Source of the DNA: Lachnospiraceae bacterium
Lineage (GTDB): Bacteria > Bacillota > Clostridia > Lachnospirales > Lachnospiraceae
Reading direction: 5' to 3'
DNA length: 33,831 nucleotides
Assembly (NCBI GenBank): GCA_029068555.1
Contig: JAIECJ010000064.1
Location: 1-33,831 of the forward strand
Shown: piece after piece, positions 17,503 through 25,951 of the stretch
Layout: each line of letters starts with the position of its first letter
Position numbering within the stretch: the first letter of the stretch is position 1
Notes under the pieces: generated by a model
What the model saw: the letters and a program-made list of their open reading frames with translations, nothing else
Database searches by the model: none
Told to the model about the DNA's origin: nothing
Position numbers and translations under genes: made by a program

Positions 17503-18693
17503 TTGGGAATTGACTATGGAGTGATTAGTACAGTAAAATATGAGGTTCCAACCCCGTGTTATATTGTGAGTGAGGCGCTTTTAAGGAAAAATCTTGAGGT
17601 ACTCCGTCATGTCTGTGAGGAGACAGGCTGTAAGATTCTGTTGGCACAGAAGGCTTTTTCTATGTATTATTATTATCCGCTGGTAGGAAAATATCTGGAC
17701 GGAGTGACGGCAAGCGGTTTGTACGAGGCAAGACTTGGGTTTGAGGAGCTCTGTGCGAAAGAGATAACCGATATTAGCGGAAAAGTAAAAAGATGCGAGA
17801 ACCATGTATTTTCACCAGCATATTCTGAGCCACATATGGATGAGCTGCTGAACATTTGTGACCATATTGTATTTAATTCCTTTGGGCAGTGGGAAAAGTA
17901 TAAGGAGAAAGCAATTGCTGCAAAGAGAGAGTGCGGCATACGGATAAATCCCGAGTATTCCACACAGGAACACGCGATTTATGATCCATGTTCTCCGGGT
18001 TCCAGACTTGGCGTTACGCTCGAAAACTTCAGGGAAGAACAGCTGCAGGGATTATCAGGGTTCCATTTCCACTGTCTGTGTGAGCAAAATGCAGATGCAT
18101 TGTCTGCAACCGTGGAAGCTGTAGAAGACAAATTTGGGAAATATCTGTATCAGATGAAATGGCTTAATTTTGGCGGAGGACATCACATCACAAGGGAGGA
18201 TTATGATGTGGACAGGCTGATATCACTTATCAGGTATGTTCAGAATCAATATGGACTTCAGGTTTATCTGGAACCCGGCGAGGCAGTTGCGCTCAATACA
18301 GGATTTCTTGTGACAGAAGTATTAGAAATGGTGCATAATGGCATTGTGGATAATATAATTCTTGATGCCTCTGCAGCGTGTCATATGCCGGATGTTCTCG
18401 AGATGCCTTACAGACCGCCTCTCTGCGACAGCGGAGTGGCAGGGGAGAAGTCGCATACATACAGGCTGGGCGGACCGACCTGCCTTGCAGGGGATATCAT
18501 CGGCGACTATTCCTTTGACAAGCCGCTTCACGTTGGAGACCGGCTTATTTTCGGAGACATGGCGATTTATTCGATGGTGAAAAACAATACCTTTAACGGT
18601 ATGCCGCTTCCTGATATCGTGGCATTGAAAGAGGATGGTACATGGGAAAGCGTAAAACATTTTGGGTATGATGATTTTAAGATAAGACTATAA
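17503..18693 (+). CDS. nspC: Carboxynorspermidine/carboxyspermidine decarboxylase
   Basis: A PLP enzyme with an alanine-racemase-type fold that removes the carboxyl group from carboxy(nor)spermidine. The start is uncertain: no ATG is near the N-terminus. TTG 17503, nine bases after AGGGGG, is my choice (396 residues); GTG 17521 is the alternative and lacks a close ribosome site. The sequence begins the family pattern with VPTPCYIVSEALLRKNL. The PLP lysine is in LLAQKAFSMYYYYPL, followed by ASGLYEAR. Further conserved pieces are FHFHCLCEQ, WLNFGGGHHITR, YLEPGEAV and the C-terminal GDYSFDKPLHVGDRL. It lies 16 bp after the dehydrogenase gene and ends the operon. Confidence 0.92.
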   Translation: MGIDYGVISTVKYEVPTPCYIVSEALLRKNLEVLRHVCEETGCKILLAQKAFSMYYYYPLVGKYLDGVTASGLYEARLGFEELCAKEITDISGKVKRCENHVFSPAYSEPHMDELLNICDHIVFNSFGQWEKYKEKAIAAKRECGIRINPEYSTQEHAIYDPCSPGSRLGVTLENFREEQLQGLSGFHFHCLCEQNADALSATVEAVEDKFGKYLYQMKWLNFGGGHHITREDYDVDRLISLIRYVQNQYGLQVYLEPGEAVALNTGFLVTEVLEMVHNGIVDNIILDASAACHMPDVLEMPYRPPLCDSGVAGEKSHTYRLGGPTCLAGDIIGDYSFDKPLHVGDRLIFGDMAIYSMVKNNTFNGMPLPDIVALKEDGTWESVKHFGYDDFKIRL

Positions 18694-18728
18694 ATCGATC
18701 AGGAGATGGACTTTCTCCTTGTGTGCAT

Positions 18729-18756
18729 AAAAAGCAGGCTGAAATGCCTGCTTTTT
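18729..18756. terminator. Bidirectional terminator between nspC and buk
   Basis: A perfect 11-bp stem AAAAAGCAGGC / GCCTGCTTTTT with a 6-nt loop has T-runs on both strands. It serves the converging polyamine (+) and ptb-buk (-) operons. Confidence 0.88.
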
Positions 18757-18763
18757 ACCTGCA

Positions 18764-19831
18764 TTAATATTCCATTGGTTTTTCCTCGCCGTTTAGCACA
18801 CGGAGAGCACCCTGTGCGAGGGCAAGAAGTTCATCTTCTCCAGGATACACTGTAAAGGGAGCAATCCACTCTGCATACGCCTTGAGTGCAGCGACGATAT
18901 CCTCTCCGTAAGCGATTCCTCCGGTAACGATAATCTGGTCGACCTTTCCGCCCAGCACACATGCCATGGAACCGATATCCTTTGCCACCTGTAACAGGAA
19001 CGCTTTTTTCGATTCAACAGCTTTCTCGTCACCTTCGTTGGCACGCTTTGTTACCTCGCGCATATCATTTGTTCCGAGGTAGGCATTGAAACCGCCTTTG
19101 CCGACAATCTTGCTGTATATTTCTTTTTCTGTGTATTTTCCGGAGAAACACATTTTGATGAGGGCGCCGCTTGGAACGGCTCCGGCACGCTCAGGAGAAA
19201 ATGCACCATCTCCGTCCAATGCGTTAAACACGTCGATAACCTTGCCGTTCTCGTGCGCGCCTACGGATACACCACCGCCCATATGGACAACAATTAAGCG
19301 CAGGGAATCATATGGTTTGTTGATTTCCTTGGCATATCTCTTAGCCACTGCTTTCTGGTTCAGCGCATGGAATACGCTGGTTCGGGGAAGCTCAGGAACA
19401 CCCGAATATCTGGCAATAGGCATCAGCTCATCCACAACTACAGGGTCGACAATATATGAGGGAACACCAACGGAGTCAGCGATTTCCCTTGCAAGGATGC
19501 CGCCGAGATTGGAAGCGTGCTGCCCTTGTACGCCGACCTTTAAGTCAGCAAGCAGGGCGTCAGTCACTGCATATGTACCACCCGGAATCGGTTTTAACAT
19601 GCCGCCGCGTCCGACGACAACATTCAGCGACTTGATATCAAAGTTTTTCTGTTCTAGTAAGTCAGTTATAATCTTCTTGCGAAAATCCTTTTGATCCACG
19701 ATTGTAGCATACTGGGATATTTCTTCCGTAGAGTGTCTGAGGGTTTCTTCAAACAATAATGTTTCATCCTCAAAAACGCCGATTTTGGTAGAAGTAGAAC
19801 CCGGATTAATTATCAAACTTTTGATTGACAT
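18764..19831 (-). CDS. buk: Butyrate kinase
   Basis: Converts butyryl phosphate and ADP to butyrate and ATP, the energy-yielding last step. The start at 19831 follows AGGAGG by nine bases and gives 355 residues, the standard length; the open frame continues upstream to 19933 but without a ribosome site. ASKHA-fold motifs are clear: [17 protein letters not shown] at the N-terminus, [17 protein letters not shown] (phosphate and substrate loop), [12 protein letters not shown] and [11 protein letters not shown] (adenosine motif). It is co-transcribed behind ptb. Its presence indicates the kinase route. A CoA-transferase elsewhere in the genome cannot be excluded. Confidence 0.95.
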   Translation of the reverse strand: MSIKSLIINPGSTSTKIGVFEDETLLFEETLRHSTEEISQYATIVDQKDFRKKIITDLLEQKNFDIKSLNVVVGRGGMLKPIPGGTYAVTDALLADLKVGVQGQHASNLGGILAREIADSVGVPSYIVDPVVVDELMPIARYSGVPELPRTSVFHALNQKAVAKRYAKEINKPYDSLRLIVVHMGGGVSVGAHENGKVIDVFNALDGDGAFSPERAGAVPSGALIKMCFSGKYTEKEIYSKIVGKGGFNAYLGTNDMREVTKRANEGDEKAVESKKAFLLQVAKDIGSMACVLGGKVDQIIVTGGIAYGEDIVAALKAYAEWIAPFTVYPGEDELLALAQGALRVLNGEEKPMEY

Positions 19832-19939
19832 ATTTGTTTTCCTCCTAATACAGTATTCATTCACTTTCTTTTTTATAAGATGGTCGGCGACATGGCCAAT
19901 ATCATTAAGTGACAGTTCTGCAAGAATGTCCATAGCATG

Positions 19940-20860
19940 CTATTTCGCATTTTTCATGGATTCTGCGACAACTGCGGCAAGTGCGATGGAATTTAGTTTT
20001 GCCTCAAATGTGTCGGAGCGCGATGTCAGGATAACAGGAGCAGCCGTACCAGTCAGGATATTACCGTTTTTCACATCGCAGAGATGGGTCAGTACCTTGT
20101 ATACAAGATTTCCGGAATGGATATCCGGGAAAAGAATGACATCAGCATCCCCGGCAATTTTTCTGTCCGTACCGCCCTTGTGTGCAGCAGCAGCGCTGTC
20201 AATCGCCATGTCCATAGAGAGTGGACCGTCGATTACGCAGCCTGTGATTTTGCCATCGGCGTTCATCTTTGTAAGCTCATCGGCATCAACTGTACAAGGC
20301 ATCTTCGGATTGACAACCTCAACGGCAGCAACTGGTGCTACTTTTGGTTCTGCGATGCCGCATGCATGGCAGACCTCAACAGTATTATTGATGATGGAAA
20401 CCTTGTCCTCCAGCGTGGGATAGGTCATGAATGCAACGTCTGACAGGAACAGAAGCCGGTCAATGCCCTTGATTTCAAATACGCACACATGGGAAAGCGC
20501 TTTGCCTGTGCGTAAACCTACCTCCTTGTCAAGAACACTCTTGAGGAAATTCTTGGTGTCGATAAGACCTTTCATGTACATATCAGCCTTGCCGTCATGC
20601 ACAAGCTTTACGGCTGTGTGTGCCGCCTGCACATGATCCGGCTCGTTGATAATTTCAAAACCTGTCAGATCCATATTCATTCCGGCAGCAATTTCCCTGA
20701 TTTTGCTTTCATCACCGACTAAGATTGCGTCGGCAATGCCTTTTTCCCTGGCAGCCTGTACAGCTTCTAGTACTGGCTCATCCTCAGCAACGGCAACGGC
20801 AACCGTTTTCCGGTCGCATTCATAGACCTTTTTCAGTAAATCTTTAAAACCTTTACTCAT
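19940..20860 (-). CDS. ptb: Phosphate butyryltransferase
   Basis: Exchanges CoA of butyryl-CoA for phosphate, giving butyryl phosphate for Buk. The start at 20860 follows GAGGTG, giving 306 residues starting MSKGFKDLL; a further ATG at 20881 lacks a good ribosome site. The PTA/PTB fold is supported by AILVGDESKI, ADMYMKGLIDTKNFLKSVL, FLSDVAFMTYP, VIDGPLSMDMAID and DVILFPDIHSGN. Phosphate acetyltransferase is the alternative, but the pairing with buk and the length favour Ptb. A good promoter and a Rex-like site lie directly upstream. Confidence 0.92.
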   Translation of the reverse strand: MSKGFKDLLKKVYECDRKTVAVAVAEDEPVLEAVQAAREKGIADAILVGDESKIREIAAGMNMDLTGFEIINEPDHVQAAHTAVKLVHDGKADMYMKGLIDTKNFLKSVLDKEVGLRTGKALSHVCVFEIKGIDRLLFLSDVAFMTYPTLEDKVSIINNTVEVCHACGIAEPKVAPVAAVEVVNPKMPCTVDADELTKMNADGKITGCVIDGPLSMDMAIDSAAAAHKGGTDRKIAGDADVILFPDIHSGNLVYKVLTHLCDVKNGNILTGTAAPVILTSRSDTFEAKLNSIALAAVVAESMKNAK

Positions 20861-20905
20861 TTGAAACACCTCGTTATTCACTTAAATTTAAGGGAGAAAT
20901 CCCAT

Positions 20906-20923
20906 TTGTTAAAATGATAACAC
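20906..20923. promoter_or_regulatory. Rex-like operator at the ptb-buk promoter
   Basis: TTGTTAAAATGATAACAC matches the clostridial Rex pattern TTGTTAA-N4-TTAACAA at 12 of 14 defined positions. It covers the -10 element (20914-20919), an ideal position for repression. Confidence 0.5.
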
Positions 20924-20942
20924 TTTCAAAAACATCGGTCAA
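20914..20942 (-). promoter_or_regulatory. Predicted promoter of ptb-buk
   Basis: On the minus strand TTGACC (20942-20937) is separated by 17 bp from TATCAT (20919-20914). The start codon is about 54 bases beyond the -10. Confidence 0.65.
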
Positions 20943-20973
20943 GGTAATCGCGCCGTATAATATCAAAAATGTT

Positions 20974-21155
20974 GAAATATTGTTACTGTCACACCTACGC
21001 CAAAGTAGTGGGAATCGTGCGCCAAAATGCTTGCCTTTTAGCATTTTGTGTGCAAAATCTGTTATAGTTCACACCTCAATAACTTATAAGCTGATGAAAA
21101 CTGGCGTTGGTGTGAATTGTAACGAAATATTGTTACTGTTCAAACACGCTCTAGA
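20974..21155. repeat. Repeat-rich spacer between divergent ptb and thrE
   Basis: A 16-bp direct repeat GAAATATTGTTACTGT occurs at 20974-20989 and 21124-21139, exactly 150 bp apart. Between them are a hairpin CAAAATGCT/AGCATTTTG (21023-21048) and an inverted repeat TTCACACC/GGTGTGAA (21068-21075, 21109-21116). It ends with TTCAAACACGCTCTAG (21139-21154), also found near 27354 and 33760. No gene is supported in 20943-21255. Confidence 0.55.
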
Positions 21156-21255
21156 GCGGAGCGAATAGCAGCAAAATATTAAATATAGAAATAGTATGGA
21201 CGAACCGCACAAAATGAAATATGATAGTAAAAGAATATAGATTGAGAGGAATGCG

Positions 21256-22047
21256 ATGGAAATGGACAAGGAACAATGTTGTGAGAATCCGGCTCTTGTC
21301 ATGGAGCGCGCGCTTGATATGGGAGAGACCATGCTCCGCTGCGGGGCGGAGATTTTGCGCGTGGAAGATACAGTTACACGAATCTGTACGGCATACGGCG
21401 GCGGTATTGTGGATGTATTTACCATTTTGTCCCTGATTATTTTAAGCTGGAAAACGGACGACGGGCGCAATTACACACTTACAAGACGTATCAACCCATA
21501 TCCGACGGATTTGAAAAAGCTTGAGGAGTTAAATGCACTGTCGCGGTACATCTGTGAAAAAAAGCCCTCCTGTGAGGAGATTGAGCAGCATATCAGGAAG
21601 ATAATGGCTCCGGAGAAAAGGCGGATTTACAAGTCGAAGCTGTCGGGTTATGTGCTTCTGGCATCGGCGTTTGCCATTTTTTTCGGAGGCAATCTGCGGG
21701 ATGGACTTGCGGCTGGCGTTGTGTCGGTACTTATGTATCTGTGGAATTATTTTTTCTCTTCTCATGGGAGAAACAGGGTTGTGTACAGCCTGGCATTGTC
21801 TGTTGTGGCGGGGGTGCTTTGTATTCTGTCAGTATACGTAGGGATTGGGCAGAATGCGGACAAGGTAATGATTGGCAGCATCATGCTCTTGATTCCGGGA
21901 ATTAATCTGATGAATTCCCTCAGGGATATGATGTGCGGTGATATTATTACTGGTATTTTGCGGCTTGCCGAGGCGCTCATGATTGCAGTCGCCATTGCAG
22001 CCGGATTTGGTATGGCAATTATGATGCTTGGGGGATTGTTGAGATGA
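21256..22047 (+). CDS. Threonine/serine exporter, ThrE N-terminal-type subunit
   Basis: A probable half of a split ThrE transporter (DUF1212-type), expected to export threonine or serine across the membrane. A soluble N-terminal part (about 1-125) contains MERALDMGETMLRCGAE and the family's RVEDTV..I. The C-terminal half (about 130-263) holds several hydrophobic helices with IMLLIPGINLMNSLRDMM, a conserved ThrE signature. The start ATG 21256 has an AGAGG site upstream. Its stop overlaps the start of the next gene (ATGA), so the two are translationally coupled, as for other split ThrE pairs. Confidence 0.88.
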   Translation: MEMDKEQCCENPALVMERALDMGETMLRCGAEILRVEDTVTRICTAYGGGIVDVFTILSLIILSWKTDDGRNYTLTRRINPYPTDLKKLEELNALSRYICEKKPSCEEIEQHIRKIMAPEKRRIYKSKLSGYVLLASAFAIFFGGNLRDGLAAGVVSVLMYLWNYFFSSHGRNRVVYSLALSVVAGVLCILSVYVGIGQNADKVMIGSIMLLIPGINLMNSLRDMMCGDIITGILRLAEALMIAVAIAAGFGMAIMMLGGLLR

Positions 22048-22565
22048 TAATGCAGTTTGCGGAAAAATATTTTGTCATGATACTGACAGCGGCAGTTGGA
22101 ACACTTGGCTACTGTCTGATTATCAATGTCAAAAGAAATAAAATCATATACGGCTGTCTGGGAGGGATGTTTTCGACATTTCTTTATTGTGTCTGTGTGG
22201 AATGCGGTTTGTCGCTTTTAGCGCAGAATCTGATACCTGCCGCAGTGGCGACACTTTACGCGGAAGTGCTGGCAAGGATTGTAAAGGCGCCTGCAACCGT
22301 ATTTCTCATCCCTGCCATTATCCCGCTGGTGCCAGGGGGCAGGCTGTATTATACCATGAGTGCCATTGTGGACGCAAATGCAGACGGGGCGAAGCTGTAT
22401 GCGCGGGAAACGCTTATTATAGCACTTGGAATTGCGGTCGGCATTGTGATTGTGTCGCTTGCATTTTATCATGTCAGTCACAAAAACATACAGTATAAAG
22501 TCCGGTTTGACAGAGTGATATATCAACACGAAAAAGAGATGTCGGGAGAGCGCAAAAGGGATTGA
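22044..22565 (+). CDS. Threonine/serine exporter, ThrE C-terminal-type subunit
   Basis: The second half of split ThrE (DUF3815-type), 173 residues and mostly transmembrane. Four to five hydrophobic segments are seen, with PATVFLIPAIIPLVPGG, the counterpart of the PGI motif in the partner, and YYTMSAIVDANADGA. It starts inside the stop of the upstream gene. The two proteins together equal one full-length ThrE. The transported amino acid is known only from the family. Confidence 0.88.
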   Translation: MIMQFAEKYFVMILTAAVGTLGYCLIINVKRNKIIYGCLGGMFSTFLYCVCVECGLSLLAQNLIPAAVATLYAEVLARIVKAPATVFLIPAIIPLVPGGRLYYTMSAIVDANADGAKLYARETLIIALGIAVGIVIVSLAFYHVSHKNIQYKVRFDRVIYQHEKEMSGERKRD

Positions 22566-22638
22566 AGTGTAATAAAAATGTGATAATGTATTTTCGGCGG
22601 CATAGACTATAGTAATAAATTTGGGGCGGGGAAAACAA

Positions 22639-24378
22639 GTGACCTGTAAGGAACGTATATTGTCAAATGATTACGCAGATGTCCTGGGAGATATTATTTT
22701 GCCGGAGGAATATCAGTTTGACTTTCCATTTGATTACTGCTTCCACCGGTTAGCCGGCGAATGGGGAATAATATATATAGAGCGGAATGGTACGGAGGGG
22801 AACAATTTGGGACAGCGGGCGTATTCCCTCACACCAAAGTGCTATGGACTTATGGAAAGTGTGCAGACACAAGACTTAAAGGCTTCGCAAAGAACGTCGC
22901 TGAATACGCTAAGCCTGGCAGAATCTGGTATCCTGGCAGCACAGAGAGAGCCGCTTGGTCTTACTGGAAAAAATGTAACGATAGGTTTTATTGATACAGG
23001 AATCCGCTATCAGGAGCCGGTTTTTAAGGATTTTGCCGGGAGAAGCCGCATTGTAAGTATTTGGGATCAAACCATTCAGACTGGCGCTCCGCCGGAAGGG
23101 TTTCAGTATGGAACAGAATATACCAACGAGATGATTAATGAGGCACTTGCGAGCGACAATCCGCTCTCTGTTGTGCCAAGTACAGATGCAAATGGTCATG
23201 GAAGCATGATGGCAAGTCTGGCAGCCGGAAGCCCGATCGAGAATGGCAGCTTTATAGGTGCAGCACCCGATTGTCAGATTGCCGTCGTAAAGCTGAAGGA
23301 AGCAAAACCCTATCTGCGGGATTACTACAAGATACCGCCTGGCGTTCCGTGTTACAGTGAGTCCGATATCCTGCAGGCGATTCAGTATTTACAGAAATAT
23401 GTGTTGATTCTGACGAGGCCGCTGGTAATATGTCTGGGGATTGGAACAAGCTACGGTGATCATACAGGCGCTGGAATGCTTGGAAGGTATATTGATTATA
23501 TCAGTACACAGAAAAGCAGGGTGACTGTCATAGCCGGAGGCAATGAAGGAAATGCAGCACATCATTTTTTCGGGGAGATAAGCGACAGCCAGACTTATCA
23601 GGATGTTGAGATTCGTGTGGGTGAGAACGATAAGGGATTTATCATGGATATGTGGGGGGATGCTCCATATTTTTACAATGCAACCATCATAACGCCGGGC
23701 GGTGAGAGAGCACGGTGGAATAATCCTAGAAATTATGTTCCACAGGAATTTACGTTTGTCTATGAAAAGACAAGAATTGTGATTGAATATCAGCTTGTGG
23801 AGACACTTTCCGGTGCGGAGATCATTCGTTTCCGCTTCTCGAATCCGACACAGGGAGTCTGGACTCTCCGGATCAATTCAGAGGGGAATACGGTAGGCGG
23901 ACAGTTCCATATATGGCTGCCAATCACTGATTTTTTGTCAGCCGACACTTATTTTCTGGAACCGAACCCGTATACGACAATCACCGAACCCGCATATGTC
24001 CACAGTGTCGTGACTGCCGCCGCCTATCAAATTACCAATGACAGCATTGCGGCGAGTTCAGGGCGCGGGTATGCGAGGGATAATTATATTGTTCCTGATA
24101 TCGCGGCGCCGGGAGTCAGCGTCTCGACTCCTTTTGGGGAGAGGAGCGGAACGAGCGTGGCAGCAGCGATTACGGCGGGGGGCTGCGCACAGCTCATGGA
24201 ATGGGCAGTCGTGGACAGCAACGACATTCTTGTCAATTCTGTCAATATCAAAAATTATCTTATTCGTGGTGCTGAGCGTGACAGCTTTATGGAGTACCCC
24301 AATAGAGAGTGGGGGTATGGCAGGCTTGATGTGGCGGGGGTATTTGAGTTTCTGGCTGGGATTGGGAGAGGGATGTAG
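22639..24378 (+). CDS. S8 subtilisin-family protease, CspB-like
   Basis: A serine protease resembling the Csp germination proteases of clostridia in size and motif variants. GTG 22639 is chosen because GGGGCGGGG lies seven bases upstream (579 residues); an in-frame TTG at 22621 is less likely. The triad is intact: Asp119 (IGFIDTGI), His187 (NGHGSMMASL) and Ser506 (SGTSVAAA), with the oxyanion Asn in AGGNEGNAAH. A beta-rich insertion (about 330-450) between Asn and Ser matches the jelly-roll domain of Csp proteins. Residues 1-100 look like a prodomain, and no signal peptide is seen. Many Lachnospiraceae have several such proteases, so a germination role is not certain. It is followed at once by mobile-element debris. 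Confidence 0.85.
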   Translation: MTCKERILSNDYADVLGDIILPEEYQFDFPFDYCFHRLAGEWGIIYIERNGTEGNNLGQRAYSLTPKCYGLMESVQTQDLKASQRTSLNTLSLAESGILAAQREPLGLTGKNVTIGFIDTGIRYQEPVFKDFAGRSRIVSIWDQTIQTGAPPEGFQYGTEYTNEMINEALASDNPLSVVPSTDANGHGSMMASLAAGSPIENGSFIGAAPDCQIAVVKLKEAKPYLRDYYKIPPGVPCYSESDILQAIQYLQKYVLILTRPLVICLGIGTSYGDHTGAGMLGRYIDYISTQKSRVTVIAGGNEGNAAHHFFGEISDSQTYQDVEIRVGENDKGFIMDMWGDAPYFYNATIITPGGERARWNNPRNYVPQEFTFVYEKTRIVIEYQLVETLSGAEIIRFRFSNPTQGVWTLRINSEGNTVGGQFHIWLPITDFLSADTYFLEPNPYTTITEPAYVHSVVTAAAYQITNDSIAASSGRGYARDNYIVPDIAAPGVSVSTPFGERSGTSVAAAITAGGCAQLMEWAVVDSNDILVNSVNIKNYLIRGAERDSFMEYPNREWGYGRLDVAGVFEFLAGIGRGM

Positions 24379-24419
24379 AGGGCAGAGGATGGCTGTTTAA
24401 GGCTGAGGGACAACGAAAA

Positions 24420-24805
24420 AGTGAATTCCCGGTCTCTTTGTTGCGCTGTAAACGCTCCCTTATGCTCCTTTTGGGTGCGGGCTTTTCGGCGGCTCTGACG
24501 GCGTTCTGTGCGTTTCGGGTGAGTGTTTCCAGTGCGGCTTGCCCTTTCCGCTTCGCCCAATACTCACGCTCGGTAACTCAGTTCTTGCTGTCATTGAGTA
24601 AATCAATCTGATAGAGGTTTTCCCGGTGGCACATCTCCATGACTTCCGCTTTGAATTACTCCATAGCAGCGTCCGTACAGCGGTGCTTGCAGCCCTCCCT
24701 TGTGTCCGCTGGTCTTTCCATGTAGGGCAGTAGCGGCACTTCCGCAATCCGCAGGCTGTTTATGACGATATGCACATGGATGTTGCCGCTGTGGTTATGC
24801 CCGTC
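24420..24805 (-). pseudogene. Decayed MobA-type relaxase fragment
   Basis: One minus-strand frame reads like the middle of a Firmicutes conjugative-element relaxase: HNHSGNIHVHIVINS (the His-rich motif), then MERPADTREGCKH, VMEMCHRENLYQIDLLN and EREYWAKRKGQAALETL. It is broken by two in-frame stops, TAA at 24656-24658 and TGA at 24578-24580, and lacks both ends. It begins only about 40 bp after the subtilase gene. Clearly non-functional; it records an old conjugative or mobilisable element. Confidence 0.7.
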
Positions 24806-24994
24806 CGGGGATTTTTTCAAGCGGCGCAAGCGCAAAAAGGCGGGCTTGGGGTGGCAACCCCAACAAGATTCCCGCAGGACAAAATGATCCGATAGGCGAA
24901 ATTTGGTACTGTGGTAGAATCTTGCTCTAAGAAAATGGCGGATTCCTCTGTGTGGGCTTCCCTCAATACCTTTAGTGCCGCAAGCGAGGATTTT

Positions 24995-25177
24995 GTATTC
25001 GTCTGTCGTGCCTAAAGGGTAAAATTTTTCTTCTGTGAGGTATTCAAGGGATATTTCCTTTTGCCGCCGTCTGCTCCTGTCATGCCATGCGTTGATAGCC
25101 GCAAAGCGCATGACGGTCTTCCAATAGCCGTTGAACATATACATGATGTGTTCTCTGTATGCTTCCGTGCAAGGCAT
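24995..25177 (-). pseudogene. Truncated transposon-type sigma factor-like gene
   Basis: The first 61 codons match the small sigma-like regulators carried by Tn916/Tn1549-type elements: EAYREHIMYMFNGYWKTV, NAWHDRSRRRQKEISLEYL and TEEKFYPLGTTDEY. A ribosome site (AAAGGGGG) is still present. After GTTDEY the similarity stops and the frame runs into unrelated sequence and then the relaxase fragment, so an internal deletion probably joined the two. The region 24806-24994 is not recognisable. Confidence 0.65.
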
Positions 25178-25252
25178 AGATGATTCCCCCTTTCTCCCAC
25201 ATGGGGCATAACATAATTTATAGTTGTTATTTTCGTGTGGCTTTATTATTCT

Positions 25253-25936
25253 TTATCTTGTCGGCATTTGGAAATCCGCAAGTGCCCTGTTCAAATAGTC
25301 GTTAAAAGGTTTCATGATTTGGAACAGTCCTACTGCTTTTTCAAGAAATGCTTCTACATCTTTCACTTCTTCGTCTTTTAACGAGTATTCCAGATACCAA
25401 CTCTTAAATTTCAGATAGCTTGCTTGAGGGTGTTCTTTCTCATATCCCGCAGGAACATTCTTTAATTCTGTTCCCTGTACAGTGAAATACTTTTCAAAAT
25501 CCGGCTCATGGATAATACTTTCCCATTCTTCACCATTTCGGGAAATATAATCCCGTATCATAGCTGTTGCGTCCTTAAACATATCTGCAAATAATCCGCC
25601 ACCTAAAAATGAGTGATTGCCCGGTTTTATCATGAGATAGTAGCCGACAGGAACAGGCAATTTCCCTTTTGAGGAAATGTGGGCACGGAACGCAGGATTA
25701 TATGGTGACTTATCGTGGCTAAATCGGGTATCCCTTACAATCTTAAACGTAATGTCTTTGGGGGTGTTATGTAAAATGCTGTTGTCAAATTTTCCGATTT
25801 CCAATATCAATGCCTGCAATAGTTTTTCAAATTCGGCATTCGCCTTTTTAAAATCGTCCTTGTTTGCATGATACCATTCACGGTTATTATTCATGCTTAA
25901 TGACGATAAATAATCAATAATAAGCTGTGTATTCAT
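25253..25936 (-). CDS. DUF2461 family protein
   Basis: A 227-residue protein of the DUF2461 (TIGR02453-type) family, whose function is unknown. Characteristic features are NNNREWYHANKDDFKKA near the N-terminus, FKIVRDTRFSHDKSPYNPAFRAH, GYYLMIKPGNHSFLGGGLF and YLEYSLKDEEV. The start at 25936 follows AAAGGAG. It lies 15 bp downstream of the sigma-factor gene and is probably its co-transcribed partner. Both sit between mobile-element debris and an unreadable spacer, so they may be laterally acquired, but both are intact. Confidence 0.85.
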   Translation of the reverse strand: MNTQLIIDYLSSLSMNNNREWYHANKDDFKKANAEFEKLLQALILEIGKFDNSILHNTPKDITFKIVRDTRFSHDKSPYNPAFRAHISSKGKLPVPVGYYLMIKPGNHSFLGGGLFADMFKDATAMIRDYISRNGEEWESIIHEPDFEKYFTVQGTELKNVPAGYEKEHPQASYLKFKSWYLEYSLKDEEVKDVEAFLEKAVGLFQIMKPFNDYLNRALADFQMPTR

Positions 25937-25951
25937 AGTCTGTCATCTCCT

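Noticed and set aside
19832..19933. In-frame 34-codon extension of buk
   Set aside because: Protein-like, but no ribosome site before its ATG; an excellent AGGAGG precedes the start at 19831 and that length fits the family.
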